64,000 nt of DNA from Paragonimus westermani (GCA_008508345.1 QNGE01001260.1:115892-179891), one strand, 5' to 3'. Counted from the stretch's first letter, positions 50,517 to 58,397 are shown. Program-made: numbers and translations. Notes: generated from the sequence alone by a model not told the origin.

Positions 50517-52448
50517 NACATCTTGCAAACAAACAACCGAGCTGCAAGTGAGAGTAAGGTGTCATCAGCAAGACAGCTTCCTTACGGCTTTCACTGTCCC
50601 ACGTCATTAGTTGGTTACCGCAACCCTTGGTGCCCACCACTTTCTCTTCGTAAGGCCAACCGAAAACAGTGCGGTGTTCCTCAAAGGTACACCTTCCTAT
50701 ATTCAACTGGCATACGAATGGTAATACAAGACCACAACTTCGGGCTTCACAACACCAGCATTCGGAATGTGGCTGAAAAATGTACTGAGGGAGATACAAG
50801 TTGTGTCGCAAGGTCACCCATGTGTACCTGTATTAAAGACAGGCTAGATCGGTTCTCGATTCAGCGGTCGAGCGCAGATGGACCCCACATCCACAGAGAA
50901 AGTGAGACGGCAATCAAGCCGGATATATCACGAATCGAGGAATCCAGATAAACAGTGGTCTAGTCGGCATTAAGCATTAATCTGTTAGAAAAACAACGCT
51001 CACATTATAGAGATCCGGGTGTTCACAGTGAAGATTGCTACGAGGCAACAAGCGTGTGGTGTTTTGATTGGTCCCTTCATTGTTACGTTCTACGGACCTG
51101 ACCTAAGCAATGCTAATGCTTAAATATGACACACGTTCCGGCAAATTGTTTTAATCAAACTCGATATAGCAGCTGGTCACCGTTTTTGACTGGTTGCGCC
51201 AAACAGCAACAGTTTAAGTGCGAGTCCTGACTGGCTGAACTTTCTATAATCAGCAAGTCGTTCCAGTCTGCTAAGGCAAATTGCTTACGCCATTCATAGC
51301 AAAAAATGCAACACCGGCAAATGCGCCGTGTTGTTTTTAGCAAGTCTCTAAACACAACGTTTTCTACACCCCATAGCTGTCCTTCCGGTACTCCATTGAT
51401 GGACTGTGCTCGAACGCTTTCAGCCGATAACTGGAACGTTGACATTCAGTCCGTCGTAGCCGCGGCTGTGTAACCGCCCTGAGTATTTTTTCAACCTCAA
51501 GCCGAACGGTTATACTGAGAAGCAAAGAGGTGTGATTTAATGGTGTATAGTGGATGTAGGACTAGATACTTTAGCGAATAACCACTGCTACGGAAATAAC
51601 TGCTTGTGTTGAAAGACGTACAACAATAAAGGCTAACTTTCATATTTATGTGAGGGACATCTTCGCAAACAGTGTATGATGGAGTAACCAGAAAAATAAT
51701 ACACGCGCAAGAAGACAGTTACCTTGAGCGTAGTTGTGTGCCATTCAACACGAGCATTTTCAGCCGCAAGGCAGCATTTGTGGTAGTCCACGAGAGTGGT
51801 CATGCAGAGAGACATCGCCTACAAATAGTGAGCGACAAAAACGGCTGTGAGTGAACAGAACTGACGCTGAAATTCGAGGGACCACAACGTTCACCTGGTT
51901 AACATCTCTTAATATCATTAGTACTGACAATGAGCTCACGACGACAGGATAGGTGAGGAGCTCAACACAGCTTAGCGATCTTGGTAAATTCAGAAGTGAA
52001 TTGGACTCACTTTTTTCATAGCAGATGTATTTTTTGCCTGTTTTGAACTGATATAGTCAGCAATCATAAGACTCGATGGTCTGGAGGGCAAGGTAGCCGA
52101 TCTTTCCGAATGATGTCGTTTAAGTCGAACTTCGCGTAAGGGTGAACTGGGCGTTGATCCCGATTCAATGTCAGAGGAGTCACTATGAAAACTGTGATCC
52201 TGCACCCTTCTAGAACTAGCTGAAAGATTGGATGGTGATTTTCGAGAGGAAACTGATGACTTATCGCCGGTCAACGTGGGAGGCGTATCGCACCAGAACC
52301 ATGGAAGCTGAAAACCGAGCGTATGAGCGTACCGGGACCAAATCCGCTCACACGCGTGAAACGCTGCGTAGAATTTCCTTTTCGCGCGCAATTCGTTTGT
52401 CCGAAATGTTTCAAATAGTGTGTCTACCTTATCCAATCTTGTTCTGAG
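15197..52448 (-). CDS. SH3-domain protein, C-terminal part, six chained exons (5' end not found)
   Basis: Model: join of 52448-52011, 43239-42978, 38880-38539, 33446-32785, 16181-15884 and 15300-15197, read on the minus strand. Every junction has AG/GT borders and the codon phases agree at all five joins (0, 1, 1, 0, 1). By chance this would be about one in 243. The product is roughly 700 residues without its N terminus: a basic-aromatic segment, a long Ser-rich linker, a helical segment with WIPLPDLDEED, an acidic helix (DWELERLIQLDLEEK), another Ser/Thr-rich linker, then an SH3 domain ending a few residues before the stop. A C-terminal SH3 after low-complexity linkers suggests a cytoplasmic adaptor or a regulator of GTPases or membranes that binds proline-rich partners. 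NOSTRIN and VAV have similarly placed, similar-looking SH3 domains, but the rest matches neither in any way I can see. Extra exons inside the introns are possible. Confidence 0.6.
15301..15883 (-). other. Intron between exons E and F (583 bp)
   Basis: It starts GTGAGT and ends CAG. Two exon-like patches lie within it (after CTCTAG at about 15693 and after GTCCAG at about 15586). Including either would break the phase needed to complete the SH3 domain, so they are left out. Confidence 0.7.
15884..16181 (-). CDS. Exon E: linker and first half of SH3 domain
   Basis: The acceptor has a pyrimidine-rich tract ending CATCACTCCAG, and the frame starts in phase 0 (V F W S R F R). The donor is G/GTGAGT, leaving one base over. 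Residues 1-75 are a polar, Ser/Thr-rich linker. The last part reads AKVERSYTARSNGEL followed by NMRS, which aligns with the start of an SH3 domain (normally ALYDY followed by a DELSF-like segment and GD). The ALYDY motif is degenerate (VERSY), which may alter ligand preference. Joining to exon F gives a continuous SH3 of about 55 residues. Confidence 0.8.
16890..18250 (+). mobile_element. Decayed RTE-type non-LTR retrotransposon lacking its catalytic core
   Basis: In three shifting frames with many stops, the plus strand retains landmarks of an RTE-like endonuclease/reverse transcriptase polyprotein in the right order. First comes the endonuclease-RT linker (DDNSAVISSFTREE near 16960, GYADR near 17140). 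Next is the N-terminal RT region (FGSLPNRPATI, then EKVAQDFKDARMVPLFK at about 17505-17560), equivalent to the conserved VPQDFKDA...YKRKG block. Then comes the region after the palm (CYLGSSL, FGRLERRVSKNDSI, YGSVVLSTLLHSCWTW at about 17845-18035). The palm between them, with the catalytic Asp motifs, is absent: only about 250 bases separate blocks that are normally some 200 residues or more apart. It lies just upstream of exon E in an intron of the minus-strand gene, in antisense orientation. Confidence 0.8.
18251..23424. other. Intronic sequence (intron D-E) without supported features
   Basis: No exon, RNA or clear element is seen. At 18880-19150 a block with a short hairpin (CACAAGTGGT...ACCACACTTGTG) resembles repeat sequence, but I found no second copy. 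At about 21720-21740 a purine run is followed by TGTAAGG, as at an LTR edge; see the findings. Confidence 0.4.
23425..23570. repeat. Imperfect inverted repeat, arms of about 62 bp
   Basis: Arm 23425-23486 (core ACGACAAAGTAGC) is mirrored by 23508-23570 (core GCTACTTTGTCGT) around a 21-base spacer. By eye about three quarters of positions pair, with the best pairing at the outer ends. It could be a small foldback or MITE-like element. No target-site duplication is evident and no second copy was found. Confidence 0.6.
24001..24207. repeat. Left arm of a 207-bp inverted repeat around a Penelope-like remnant
   Basis: Its reverse complement is present at 24670-24876 with 13 differences over 207 bases (about 94 percent). 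The arm includes the last, degenerate codons of the nuclease remnant on the minus strand (FMFLADEYASVASC). This arrangement means that two copies of the same element end lie head to head. Confidence 0.85.
24112..24557 (-). mobile_element. Penelope-like element remnant: GIY-YIG endonuclease end
   Basis: Minus-strand frames give FDYVYGSRYVGKTRRHLG followed by TLINEH, matching the GIY-YIG core of Penelope-like elements (Y-I-G-R-T-x-R-x-L-x-x-R-I-x-E-H). After a frameshift near 24380 come CITKHLPRTG, DPRAAFRVF and LNPTLCTQKPCI. These equal the ITKHLxxTGH, VDP.AF and KP.LC.QK blocks that close the domain in this family. The element is dead: frameshifted, with no reverse transcriptase part attached. 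It sits between and partly inside the arms of the 207-bp inverted repeat. Confidence 0.8.
24670..24876. repeat. Right arm of the 207-bp inverted repeat
   Basis: Mirror copy of 24001-24207. Read on the plus strand it carries the same coding-like tail (MFLVDEYASVASC, then SLRFGHLTDCLRHD), so it is a second 3' fragment of the same element in opposite orientation. The plus-strand frame that follows (24833-25108) is Lys/Arg/Gln-rich and may still be element sequence. Confidence 0.85.
25109..32784. other. Intronic sequence (intron D-E) without supported features
   Basis: I found no splice-bounded coding segment, RNA gene or tandem repeat. The longer open frames (for example 27125-27544 minus and 31255-31623 plus) show no motif. 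A GGTTCGAATCC box at about 29893 has no companion box A and no tRNA fold. Confidence 0.4.
32785..33446 (-). CDS. Exon D: acidic helix and Ser/Thr-rich linker of the SH3 protein
   Basis: The exon is bounded by the acceptor TTTTTGGTGTAG and a consensus donor TCC/GTAAGT. Two leading bases complete a codon from exon C (giving Glu), then W P P F S S E E A A N E D L follows, and 220 codons run open. The start is acidic and helical (DWELERLIQLDLEEK). The rest is polar, with runs such as SSHRTSSSFLRP and SVTKSEVRSSSP, typical of a disordered, possibly phosphorylated linker. It is the longest splice-bounded coding segment in the window. No named domain is recognised. Confidence 0.75.
33447..36350. other. 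Intronic sequence (intron C-D) without supported features
   Basis: A coding-like minus-strand patch at about 33690-33880 (with DPGHHSLELFFQFHAFSC in one frame) has an acceptor-like ATCCTAATAG. No good donor in a compatible phase was found, so it is not annotated as an exon. Confidence 0.4.
36351..36551 (-). CDS. Candidate terminal exon, Lys/Arg-rich, unidentified
   Basis: After a fair acceptor (AAGCATCATTGCAG) a frame of 66 codons runs to TGA. It contains the basic clusters YKPKKRRKASGSSS and VRQVKKPVRTALRRVRQ, which would fit a nuclear localisation or nucleic-acid-binding tail. It lies inside intron C-D of the SH3 gene on the same strand. Its entry phase (0) does not match exon C but would match exon A, so it could be an alternative last exon, part of a nested gene, or chance. 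No motif settles this. Confidence 0.35.
   Translation of the reverse strand: MNVFSGNRFSLDQLTISARSPYKPKKRRKASGSSSTETLPLEYVYVRQVKKPVRTALRRVRQILYR
36552..38538. other. Intronic sequence (intron C-D) without supported features
   Basis: A minus-strand patch near 38100-38240 ends at a good donor-like GTGAGT after VVRRRSLDEIDRVIRF. Its only acceptor is in a phase that would break the C-D join, so I did not include it. Nothing else is seen. Confidence 0.4.
38539..38880 (-). CDS. Exon C: helical segment of the SH3 protein
   Basis: The acceptor TGCATGATTTACAG and the donor G/GTTAGT bound 342 bases. Two leading bases complete a Gly codon with exon B and one base is left for exon D. The 113 codons read INLVQVYAHEPAYADVQ at the start, then a basic helix (EARRRLFVSRVRLTYL) and QKTIYSLMCRLFQHAPQHVY. 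The end is acidic (WIPLPDLDEEDTLSYL). High Leu/Arg/Tyr content without low complexity suggests a folded helical region, unlike the linkers on either side. I do not recognise the fold. Confidence 0.7.
38881..39878. other. Intronic sequence (intron B-C), nothing seen
   Basis: No exon, element or structured repeat was recognised. Confidence 0.4.
39879..40010 (-). mobile_element. tRNA-derived SINE, degenerate copy
   Basis: Read on the minus strand it keeps the family body: a CGAAACTCGAGTCTAGTGCTTCC-like block (here GGGTCTAGTGCTTCCTTACG) and a decayed head with AACACGCCAATCCC. The box B region is barely recognisable, so this is an old copy. Confidence 0.55.
40860..41660 (+). mobile_element. Penelope-like element remnant: reverse transcriptase fragment
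   Basis: Plus-strand frames keep the order of Penelope-type RT motifs. At about 40895 RPTLAMTNPLTIHVGTPTSR equals the RPIVS...G(S/T)PTY block. At 41037 MCSADVQSPFTSVPLHKAL equals FDVVSLFTSVPL...AL. At about 41290 YDRCVDDI equals RYVDD, the catalytic motif region. At about 41585 LQPNGYPQK equals the L.NGYP segment that follows. Frameshifts and stops separate the blocks, and the first catalytic Asp block reads SADVQSPF. The GIY-YIG part is not attached. It is flanked on both sides by SINE copies, inside intron B-C. Confidence 0.75.
42114..42283 (-). mobile_element. tRNA-derived SINE copy with intact tail
   Basis: Minus-strand reading gives GTGGCAAGGATATGCACCAC, CTCTAATGAGAGCG, AACTCGAGTCTAATGC, CGAAAGAGGCTGGCTGG, AGTCTATCTGAATG, then a tail with CAACTTGAAAATAAACC. 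The tRNA head is truncated. The tail is shared almost base for base with the hairpin at 56512-56690. Confidence 0.75.
42978..43239 (-). CDS. Exon B: Ser-rich linker of the SH3 protein
   Basis: The acceptor GGATTTGACAG opens phase 0 (D A V R S A D S S V D I E E F) and the donor is CGAG/GTTTGT, leaving one base for exon C. The 87 codons are polar with a short Cys pair (MCPSVGCSQQ) and end in GRDSVNFFR. The donor is weaker than the others, but the phase agreement on both sides supports the call. Confidence 0.6.
43240..45244. other. Intronic sequence (intron A-B) without supported features
   Basis: No exon or element recognised. The Lys-rich open frame at 43566-43820 (+) is A-rich low-complexity sequence and is not called. 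Confidence 0.4.
45245..45520 (-). mobile_element. Penelope-like element remnant: GIY-YIG domain end
   Basis: The minus strand carries, in two frames, NRMVERMPTWLV (compare R.L..R..EH.P.WL) and then ITKHITNTGHVVEPATSFDV and RDLTLCQHKIL. These are the same closing blocks of the Penelope GIY-YIG nuclease as at 24 kb, but clearly diverged from that copy. No RT portion is adjacent. Confidence 0.7.
45695..45735. repeat. (TA)n microsatellite, 41 bp
   Basis: Uninterrupted alternating TA, seen directly. It may vary between individuals. It lies about 175 bases from the Penelope-like fragment. Confidence 0.98.
46568..46666 (+). repeat. 99-bp coding-like block, copy 1
   Basis: Aligns without gaps to 48887-48985 with 69 of 99 bases equal by hand count. 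Translated, VVKQVTLEKP, stop, GDYRKGVENSLRNGSATVRN matches the second copy's VVKPVTLGKPRENYQKG. Conservation is concentrated in codon-like positions. The stop shows that this copy is not functional. Confidence 0.6.
47605..48227 (+). pseudogene. Possible decayed coding region in three consecutive frames
   Basis: Three adjoining frames look protein-like in composition and hand over to one another. The first is 47605-47829 (QKMEMKVFQKREDLDVLEKE, coiled-coil-like). The second is 47759-47932 (TFDRIRLTGTVTLRDYGHHN, beta-like). The third is 47910-48224 (SLEDTVDVVEVVDSVNTGN, acidic). A frame-broken retrocopy or old exon cluster would look like this, but so could chance openness. No family is recognised. 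It lies in intron A-B, antisense to the SH3 gene. Confidence 0.25.
48887..48985 (+). repeat. 99-bp coding-like block, copy 2
   Basis: Partner of 46568-46666. Here the frame is open through the whole block (TLGKPRENYQKGFANKSRNG, then SKTVRES) and ends at a TGA shortly after. It is preceded by a pyrimidine-rich stretch in both copies. Confidence 0.6.
50160..50295 (-). mobile_element. Possible second SINE type, fragment
   Basis: The minus strand has a perfect box B (GGTTCGAATCC, 50181-50171). Before it lies a body with GCGCAATGGGCAGTTTAAAC and TTCAAGCTTGGAGGCTAACC. A T-arm stem does not form, so it is not a tRNA gene. The body is unlike the main SINE family here. There is only one copy in the window. 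Confidence 0.35.
50472..50516. repeat. (CAT)n microsatellite ending in an assembly gap
   Basis: About 15 uninterrupted triplets run straight into the N at 50517, so the true length is unknown. The following 19 bases (ACATCTTGCAAACAAACAA) recur at 63054-63072, next to the third N. Confidence 0.95.
50517..50517. other. Assembly gap (single N)
   Basis: The N terminates the CAT repeat, a common place for an assembler to stop. Confidence 0.9.
52011..52448 (-). CDS. Exon A: most 5' exon found of the SH3 protein
   Basis: The acceptor is TTATTCTGTTAG (exon from 52448) or, five bases on, TTAGCTCAG (exon from 52443). The donor is AAAAAA/GTGAGT in phase 0. The frame opens RLDKVDTLFETF, then NELRAKRKFYAAFHACERIW and SRYAHTLGFQLPWFWC, an aromatic and basic helical segment. 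A long Ser-rich linker follows (SSVSSRKSPSNLSASSRR, GSTPSSPL, RHHSERSATLPSRPSS) with several SP and RxxS sites that kinases could use. The frame is closed upstream of the acceptor, so this is an internal exon and the start codon must lie beyond. Confidence 0.7.
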
Positions 52449-53461
52449 CTAACAGAATAAAATAAGATGGGAAGTTTGACAATATAGCCAACTTGTTTGG
52501 TATGCACAAGACTAACCGTAAAGCACCAGCAGTGAGTAGCAACCGTATCCATAAGCAACGAGGTAATGCGCAAAAAATATGCGCACAAATCGAAACAGTG
52601 AGACAACAAACAGCCGTTAGCTAGATATTACGACCAAAAAACGACACCAAACTGAGTTGTCGAGTAAATTAAATGCCAAAAGATAAATCAGGTCAAACCA
52701 TTGCCAAGCTACCTGTTTAAGGTTATCAGGTGATCAGAAGAGATGAGATCGAGCATTTAATCAAGGTAGGCAGAAATACGAATGTGCAATAAACAACCCG
52801 TCTTATGACAGCTGACTTAAACATGTGTAGTCAAAATTGCATCTGCTGGAAATTAAGTCAACAACTATTCAATGAACAACTGAGAGCTGTTGAATAACAG
52901 CCTTTAAATAGCGACTCCAAGCGGAGTATCTTGCTCTGTGTTAAATGAGTCGGGAAAAAAGGCCGGGTACCTTTTTGAACAGGTTGCGCCTACGCCAACC
53001 CAACAGGGTGACGAACTGTCAAGACACTACAGATTTCCATCGATAACAGCTAATGTGATAATCGCAGCCAGAATTCGATCAGCTCAGCAATGCGGGGGGT
53101 TAGATAATGACGTGACAAAGGGATAAAGAATGCGCACGAACCGGTCTGACATGAAGTGACACAAAACATTACACAGTTTATCGTGAACAGCCATGACCAG
53201 ACCGAGTGACGTCGTGGCTCCGGCCGCGGTTCGAAGAAACAACGACCAAAAACAGCTCAAACCAAGAATTATCGAAAGAATAAAGACAGAGTAACAGCTT
53301 TGGTAACTATAACTGATGACTTCACGACTAGGGTTTCTCTGTATGTTGAAGCCACAGAAATCATTGACTCGTTGACCGACATTTCGATTACTAAGTAGTA
53401 GAGGATTTTGGCTTTTTCATACAATCGAACATCACCCACAATTGATCGCATTTGTCCAATT
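52449..53461. other. Upstream intron of the SH3 gene, nothing seen
   Basis: No further minus-strand exon with paired splice sites was found between exon A and the SINE at 53462. Confidence 0.4.
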
Positions 53462-53630
53462 TCCGTAGACTTTCCATTCGGTCCCTTTCGAAAGGAAGCA
53501 CTGGGTTTGAGTTTTGTTCTTGTTAGAGTTCGTCAGTAGCACATACCCTTGCCACGACCGTGAACAGAACACCGGCCACGCTTCCATGAGGCAACCGTGT
53601 TGATCGCTGCACTATTGACTTCACGTGAGG
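53462..53630 (-). mobile_element. tRNA-derived SINE copy with head
   Basis: On the minus strand it reads GTGCAGCGATCAACACGGTT with GCCTCATG (box A region, nearly identical to the 14350 copy). The box B region is degenerate (GGCCGGTGTTCTG). Then come GTCGTGGCAAGGGTATGTGC, CTGACGAACTCTAAC, CAGTGCTTCCTTTCGAAAGG and GGAAAGTCTACGG. The tail is truncated. Confidence 0.75.
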
Positions 53631-56511
53631 TACGACTGAATTATCATATGTAAACGCTCAGCCACATTCACTTGAGACTGGAAGGTCTCATTAGCACCAC
53701 TCACCATTGAACCTATGAGTAACTTGAACGCAAAAAAGACGAGAATGATACCCTTACGGTTGTCACACAGAACGTACGATGACCGGAGCATCCGTTGACA
53801 AGCACATAATAAGGGGTAACTCTTCGGCTTCCCGAGGTGAGAGTATGCCAGTCAGTGTGCATGGGAGTTGGCGTGTCGAATGGAAGTTAGAGTCCTCATG
53901 CTTATAGTACGTTTCCCAGCATGCTGCCGGAAATGAGCAGAACTATTTACGTGCGGCTACAATGCGGTGATTATTGTTTGCGCAAACATGACCGCTCGAT
54001 GGATTACGGGGGAAATCGTCTGCGAACGGTAGCACTAACTCCATTACCTGTCTACACTGAAGCGGACTTTGGCAAACGTATTGTGCGGTGTCAGGGGTGA
54101 GTGCGCTGTAGCGAAGAGCACTCCAAAACATCACCTCAGGGTTGTGTCGTGTTTTACAGGTATTAAGTCAACGAGGATTTTCCGCAGCTCAATAGTGTTT
54201 TTGTAACTGTTTTAGATTAGATAAACCCTCATCGATAAAAAAGCACCTCACGCTTCAAAGTGTTTTATGAATCATATACAAAGTTGTGAAAGGCGATCCG
54301 CACCAATAAGCCAACTTTTCTGCATCTAAAATCTGATTGAATGGGAAATGTACATTTCGTGTGTTGTGTGCACACAGGATTATGAAGTATAACATCCTTG
54401 CGCTAGACATGGTAAGCTTTCAGTTCAATTTCACAATGCTTTCCAGAATGATGCAAGCTCCCATCACGACCGTTGCAGGCAGTCGTCCGACAGTCGATTT
54501 TCTGTAATGTACACTGTCAATGTCTTGAAAAGCTTCCGTAGACTCATCCGGGAGGTATTCCGATCTCTGTGCCCTTCAATGAACACGTTGAGTACCCTCG
54601 TAAAATTGCAGCTGTTTTCGAAGCGACAGGCGATCAGGTTTGCGCGATGTGCTATTGACAAGTGAACCGCGATGCCCCTAGGATGGGTCAATTCCATGGC
54701 TTAAGTCATACCAGCAATGTCGGTGGACGTTAATATTGTTGAATTTTTCGATTATTAACAGATCCGCCACAACGAAACATTGTGTACACACCAGTGTAAC
54801 ACCGTAAATCACTGAGCACAGTCCGTGCTGGAAGAACCAAAGACGACTACAGAAAGCGATAAACGTTATCCGTCGCCTCTAGTGTTTGCCAGGATTGCAT
54901 TACATGTACCATTGAACAGTGGTCATCTGGATCAGGAGAGTCGTTACAACAGCACGCACACCTATTGACGCCCGCACCGTGCATCAGCGTTCATCTGTCT
55001 CGATGTGGATGGATAGTGGTGGTACCATCGTTTCAAGGTAAATCCACTTGTGGTCTGTTGACAGGCGCATTTGCGTAAACAATTATCACCTACTATTGTC
55101 ATAAGAAAACGTGCCTGCCCAGTCCCGACACCAATTACCATACAGAGAAAAGTAATGTAGGCATAAACACGTTCCTTTCCATTTGACATGCAGTCACAAG
55201 CATATTGGCGCATTTTCGGGTAACCTGAATGAATGGCGACGTATGTAAAGTCAGCTGGGCAGGGAGCGGCACTAAACGTACCGAGTCTGTAATCAAGAAA
55301 CAGCAGTCTGAAACATACAACGTGGTTGTCAATATAATGTCAAAGCATACGTAAACGGGGTTGTAGAAGCAGGCTTGTCACTGAGTCCCGATTATTATAG
55401 ACTTGGATGACAGATTTCATTCTAGATACCTCACGAACGTTTACCTAGTATCCTGGATACAGCCAACCAGAAATAAAAGACAATGGTTTGAACCTGCGCC
55501 AGTATTTTTACGAGCCAAACTACCACTCATTGAATCATTAGTTCTATCAACAACGTGTCTGGGAGCAGAATCATGAACTTCATCGCCGAGGTCCGCCATC
55601 CCGTTTGCGCCCTAAGGATGACAACAGAATGAAAATCCAAATAACGGCTTTTGTTTGAAAACGGTATTTGTCCAGCAACATCACAAGTAATGCCAGTTCA
55701 AACAATGATCTCACCGATTCGTAAGCATCGTTCGTAAGTAAACAAGAAAAAAGTGAACAAGCTCTAGGTTGCTAACAGGCCCGGGTTCACGGTTGCCAAC
55801 TCATCAAAGCACCGCTTTCCCAGAAGGACCATCCACGAGGGACGAAAAACACAAATGTCTGTTAGGAGATAACCAAGCGTCTTGTTGCGCAAGGAAGGGC
55901 GTACAGTCTTCTACTGACATCCAAATTCTCTAACTTTCAACACTGGTTTCTGTTAGAGCACAGAAAAAACTCAAAAACGCTGTGCACACTGACACATCTG
56001 TTGTAGACATTTGACAGCGTCATTGGTGCTCGCGACTGCCCCAACTGGGCTGGCTTACTGAACATCAGCTTCCTTTTGGACTACTCTTGCAATCCATGCT
56101 CACCGATTAGGGTGGTCGTCCCTGAGAACAAGGCTCAGAATGAAAAGTGAAATTAATTACTTATTCATTACCGGTCAGACAATAACACAGACATCAACAG
56201 TGTTCAGTTTTGTTCATTACCGTAAATTTCATCTCGTTTCCACGACTGTGGAACGGCCCGGTTTAACTGAGCGTCTCCCGATTTTATTAATGACATGCGA
56301 TGAGGCGCCCCCATTGTTGTTGGTATCAACTGCGATGCAGCCAATCGCAGTAGTAGTGCATGTGAATGATTCACTTTCAAACAACAGTCAACAAGACAGT
56401 AAACAACGGATGTCGTAATCAACTCCAAAGGACCGAACGATCTTTAGTAAGGAGGTGGTTTTAACAGAGGAGTGTCCCACCTACTCCACTGGTAGGCAAT
56501 TAGAGAATGCT
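53631..56511. other. No supported gene or element
   Basis: Open frames at 54464-54697 and 54962-55332 (minus) have protein-like composition, but no splice context, motif or second copy. I see nothing else. Confidence 0.4.
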
Positions 56512-56690
56512 TACTGATGAGCAGTCGGGGATTTGGTTTATTTTCAAGTTGACCATCACACATTTGATCGCAGCCTTCGCATTCAGACAGACTTTCCAGC
56601 CAGCCCCTTTTCGAAAGAGGCTGGCTGGAAAGTCTCTCTGAATGCGAAGGCTGCGATCAAATGTGTGATGGTCAACTTGAAAATTAGAGT
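56512..56690. mobile_element. Two SINE tails fused head to head, forming a 65-bp hairpin
   Basis: 56541-56605 (minus orientation) and 56619-56683 (plus orientation) are inverted copies of the SINE tail, from GGCTGGCTGGAAAGTCT to CAACTTGAAAA, with one mismatch in 65 pairs. The 13-base centre, CCTTTTCGAAAGA, is itself nearly palindromic. The left flank repeats the tail extension of the 42114 copy (ATTTGGTTTATTTTCAAG). Transcribed, it would form a long double-stranded RNA. Confidence 0.85.
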
Positions 56691-58317
56691 GTCAAGTGAT
56701 CGTCATGGAAAGGTGGTATTTGACCAAGGGAACCTAATGTGAGGAGAGAGGAATAGTACGAATAGCCATCTTAACTCACGGGTTTCCTTTTTTTGGTCAA
56801 ATCCCCAACCAGTTTCACCCACGGTTGAACTAGCCCCTCGAGTATGGTTGAGGCACATTGTTTGTGGACGTTGGCCTCCGTTTCTAGCGAGTTCGCGACT
56901 CGTAACCATGCAGCATGCACCGTTCTAGCAAGGGAGAAGGGATGGTGAAACAATAAACCGGAACACAATGATCGCGTTAGGTACTAAGGTCTGTTGACAA
57001 GCAGACTAAAATTCGAAATAAGCCGTCAAAGTGGAGTTCTATCGCTTGAACCCGGTGTATCTCCGCTCACAAATGAGTAACAAAAAGAAAAATGGATCTG
57101 GCGATATACCACCAGGTGTCCTTAAAGAACGTGCGAATGATTCACTCGGTAGACAAATCCACAAAAACGATGGTTGTTGCAAGACGACAGGCAACACACC
57201 AAACAACGATGAAAGACAAAATATCAACCGATCCTATGCACATATGTAGCTTTGCAACTTTTCAAAAATTGAGTCCGAGTGAACGGAAGCTCAATCACTT
57301 ATCCTTATTCACGTACCGAGTTTAATGCATTTGTTTGTTCGCCTCATTTAATCTGGTCATGGTTTGATGGTAGATTTGCAAACATTCGCGTGTATCCTAG
57401 ATCAGAGCGACACTGGTAGCAACAATAGGAATGAACCAATTCACATCCCCAACGAGTTTCACATCCAACTTCTAATCACTGGCCTAATGTTTTCACTTTA
57501 TACGGCAAACGTCCCAGCTCAAGTACACTTGTTTAACCAAATATTCGAGTGATAGGTATCAAGCAGTTGGCTCAACTTTTTTCGCCCGTCTAAAAAGAAA
57601 AATCCGGAAAGTCAAGTTGTCCAGAGTCCCGCAATCAGCCCAATGAAACATACAAACGCATCGATATATTCTGGTTTTCTTAGGCCTGTTGTTAGAGAAC
57701 TTCGCAAACTTCCTTAAGTTATCAAAACATTTACGGAGTTAAAGTGGAGATTCTCCTAAATTTGTTGAGTTTACTGTTTCACACTTCTCGTGGAAAGTTT
57801 GCAGTTCGAATTCTACGGAACAATTCACATGCTGAGCTCCCGAACTTTCTAAACACATTTCTACACCTCCAGCCAGATCAAAACATAAGTGTTTATGAGC
57901 ACGCGATCTTGCCCTTCTTCCGCCAGTTTGAACTTATCTCAACCACTATGAAAACTCGGTTTCCTCGAGATTGAATTAACTAAGACATAGGGTGGACAAG
58001 TCTTCAAGAGATACTAACTGGTTATAAAACCCAACAGGAGCATTACTATTAACATTAGTAGCAGTATTACCAGTAGTAGCAGCAGTGAAAGAGAAGCAGT
58101 CAATTTCTACTTCCGATTGTAATTTACGCAAAAAGCATCCTTCGATGATCACACAGAACAGCAATTACAGGGGGGTAAATCATTTAAATTGCTCAAACAG
58201 AAATCTTAAAGAAACCTCGTAGAGGTACGCGATGCGGTTCAAGTGGTTTCTGACGGTTGGGAATAGTGGTGGTGTTGTTTGTAGCTCGGGTTGATGGTTT
58301 TGATATTGATATGTTCG
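56691..58317. other. No supported gene
   Basis: Short open frames only. I see no motif or repeat that I can support. Confidence 0.4.
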
Positions 58318-58397
58318 CCGAGCTTGGCATTTAGGTTGCAAACGTTTCATCACCTCGCTTGGTGATGAAACGTTTGCAACCTAAATGCCAAGCTCGG
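58318..58397. repeat. Perfect 37-bp hairpin with 6-base loop
   Basis: Arm 58318-58354 (CCGAGCTTGGCATTTAGG, continuing to TTTCATCACC) is the exact reverse complement of 58361-58397, around the loop TCGCTT. Outside the stem a GGTTCAAGTGGTTT string occurs on both sides in direct orientation (near 58236 and 58395). The structure is pre-miRNA sized but its pairing is perfect, which is more typical of a recent inverted duplication or foldback. Confidence 0.9.
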
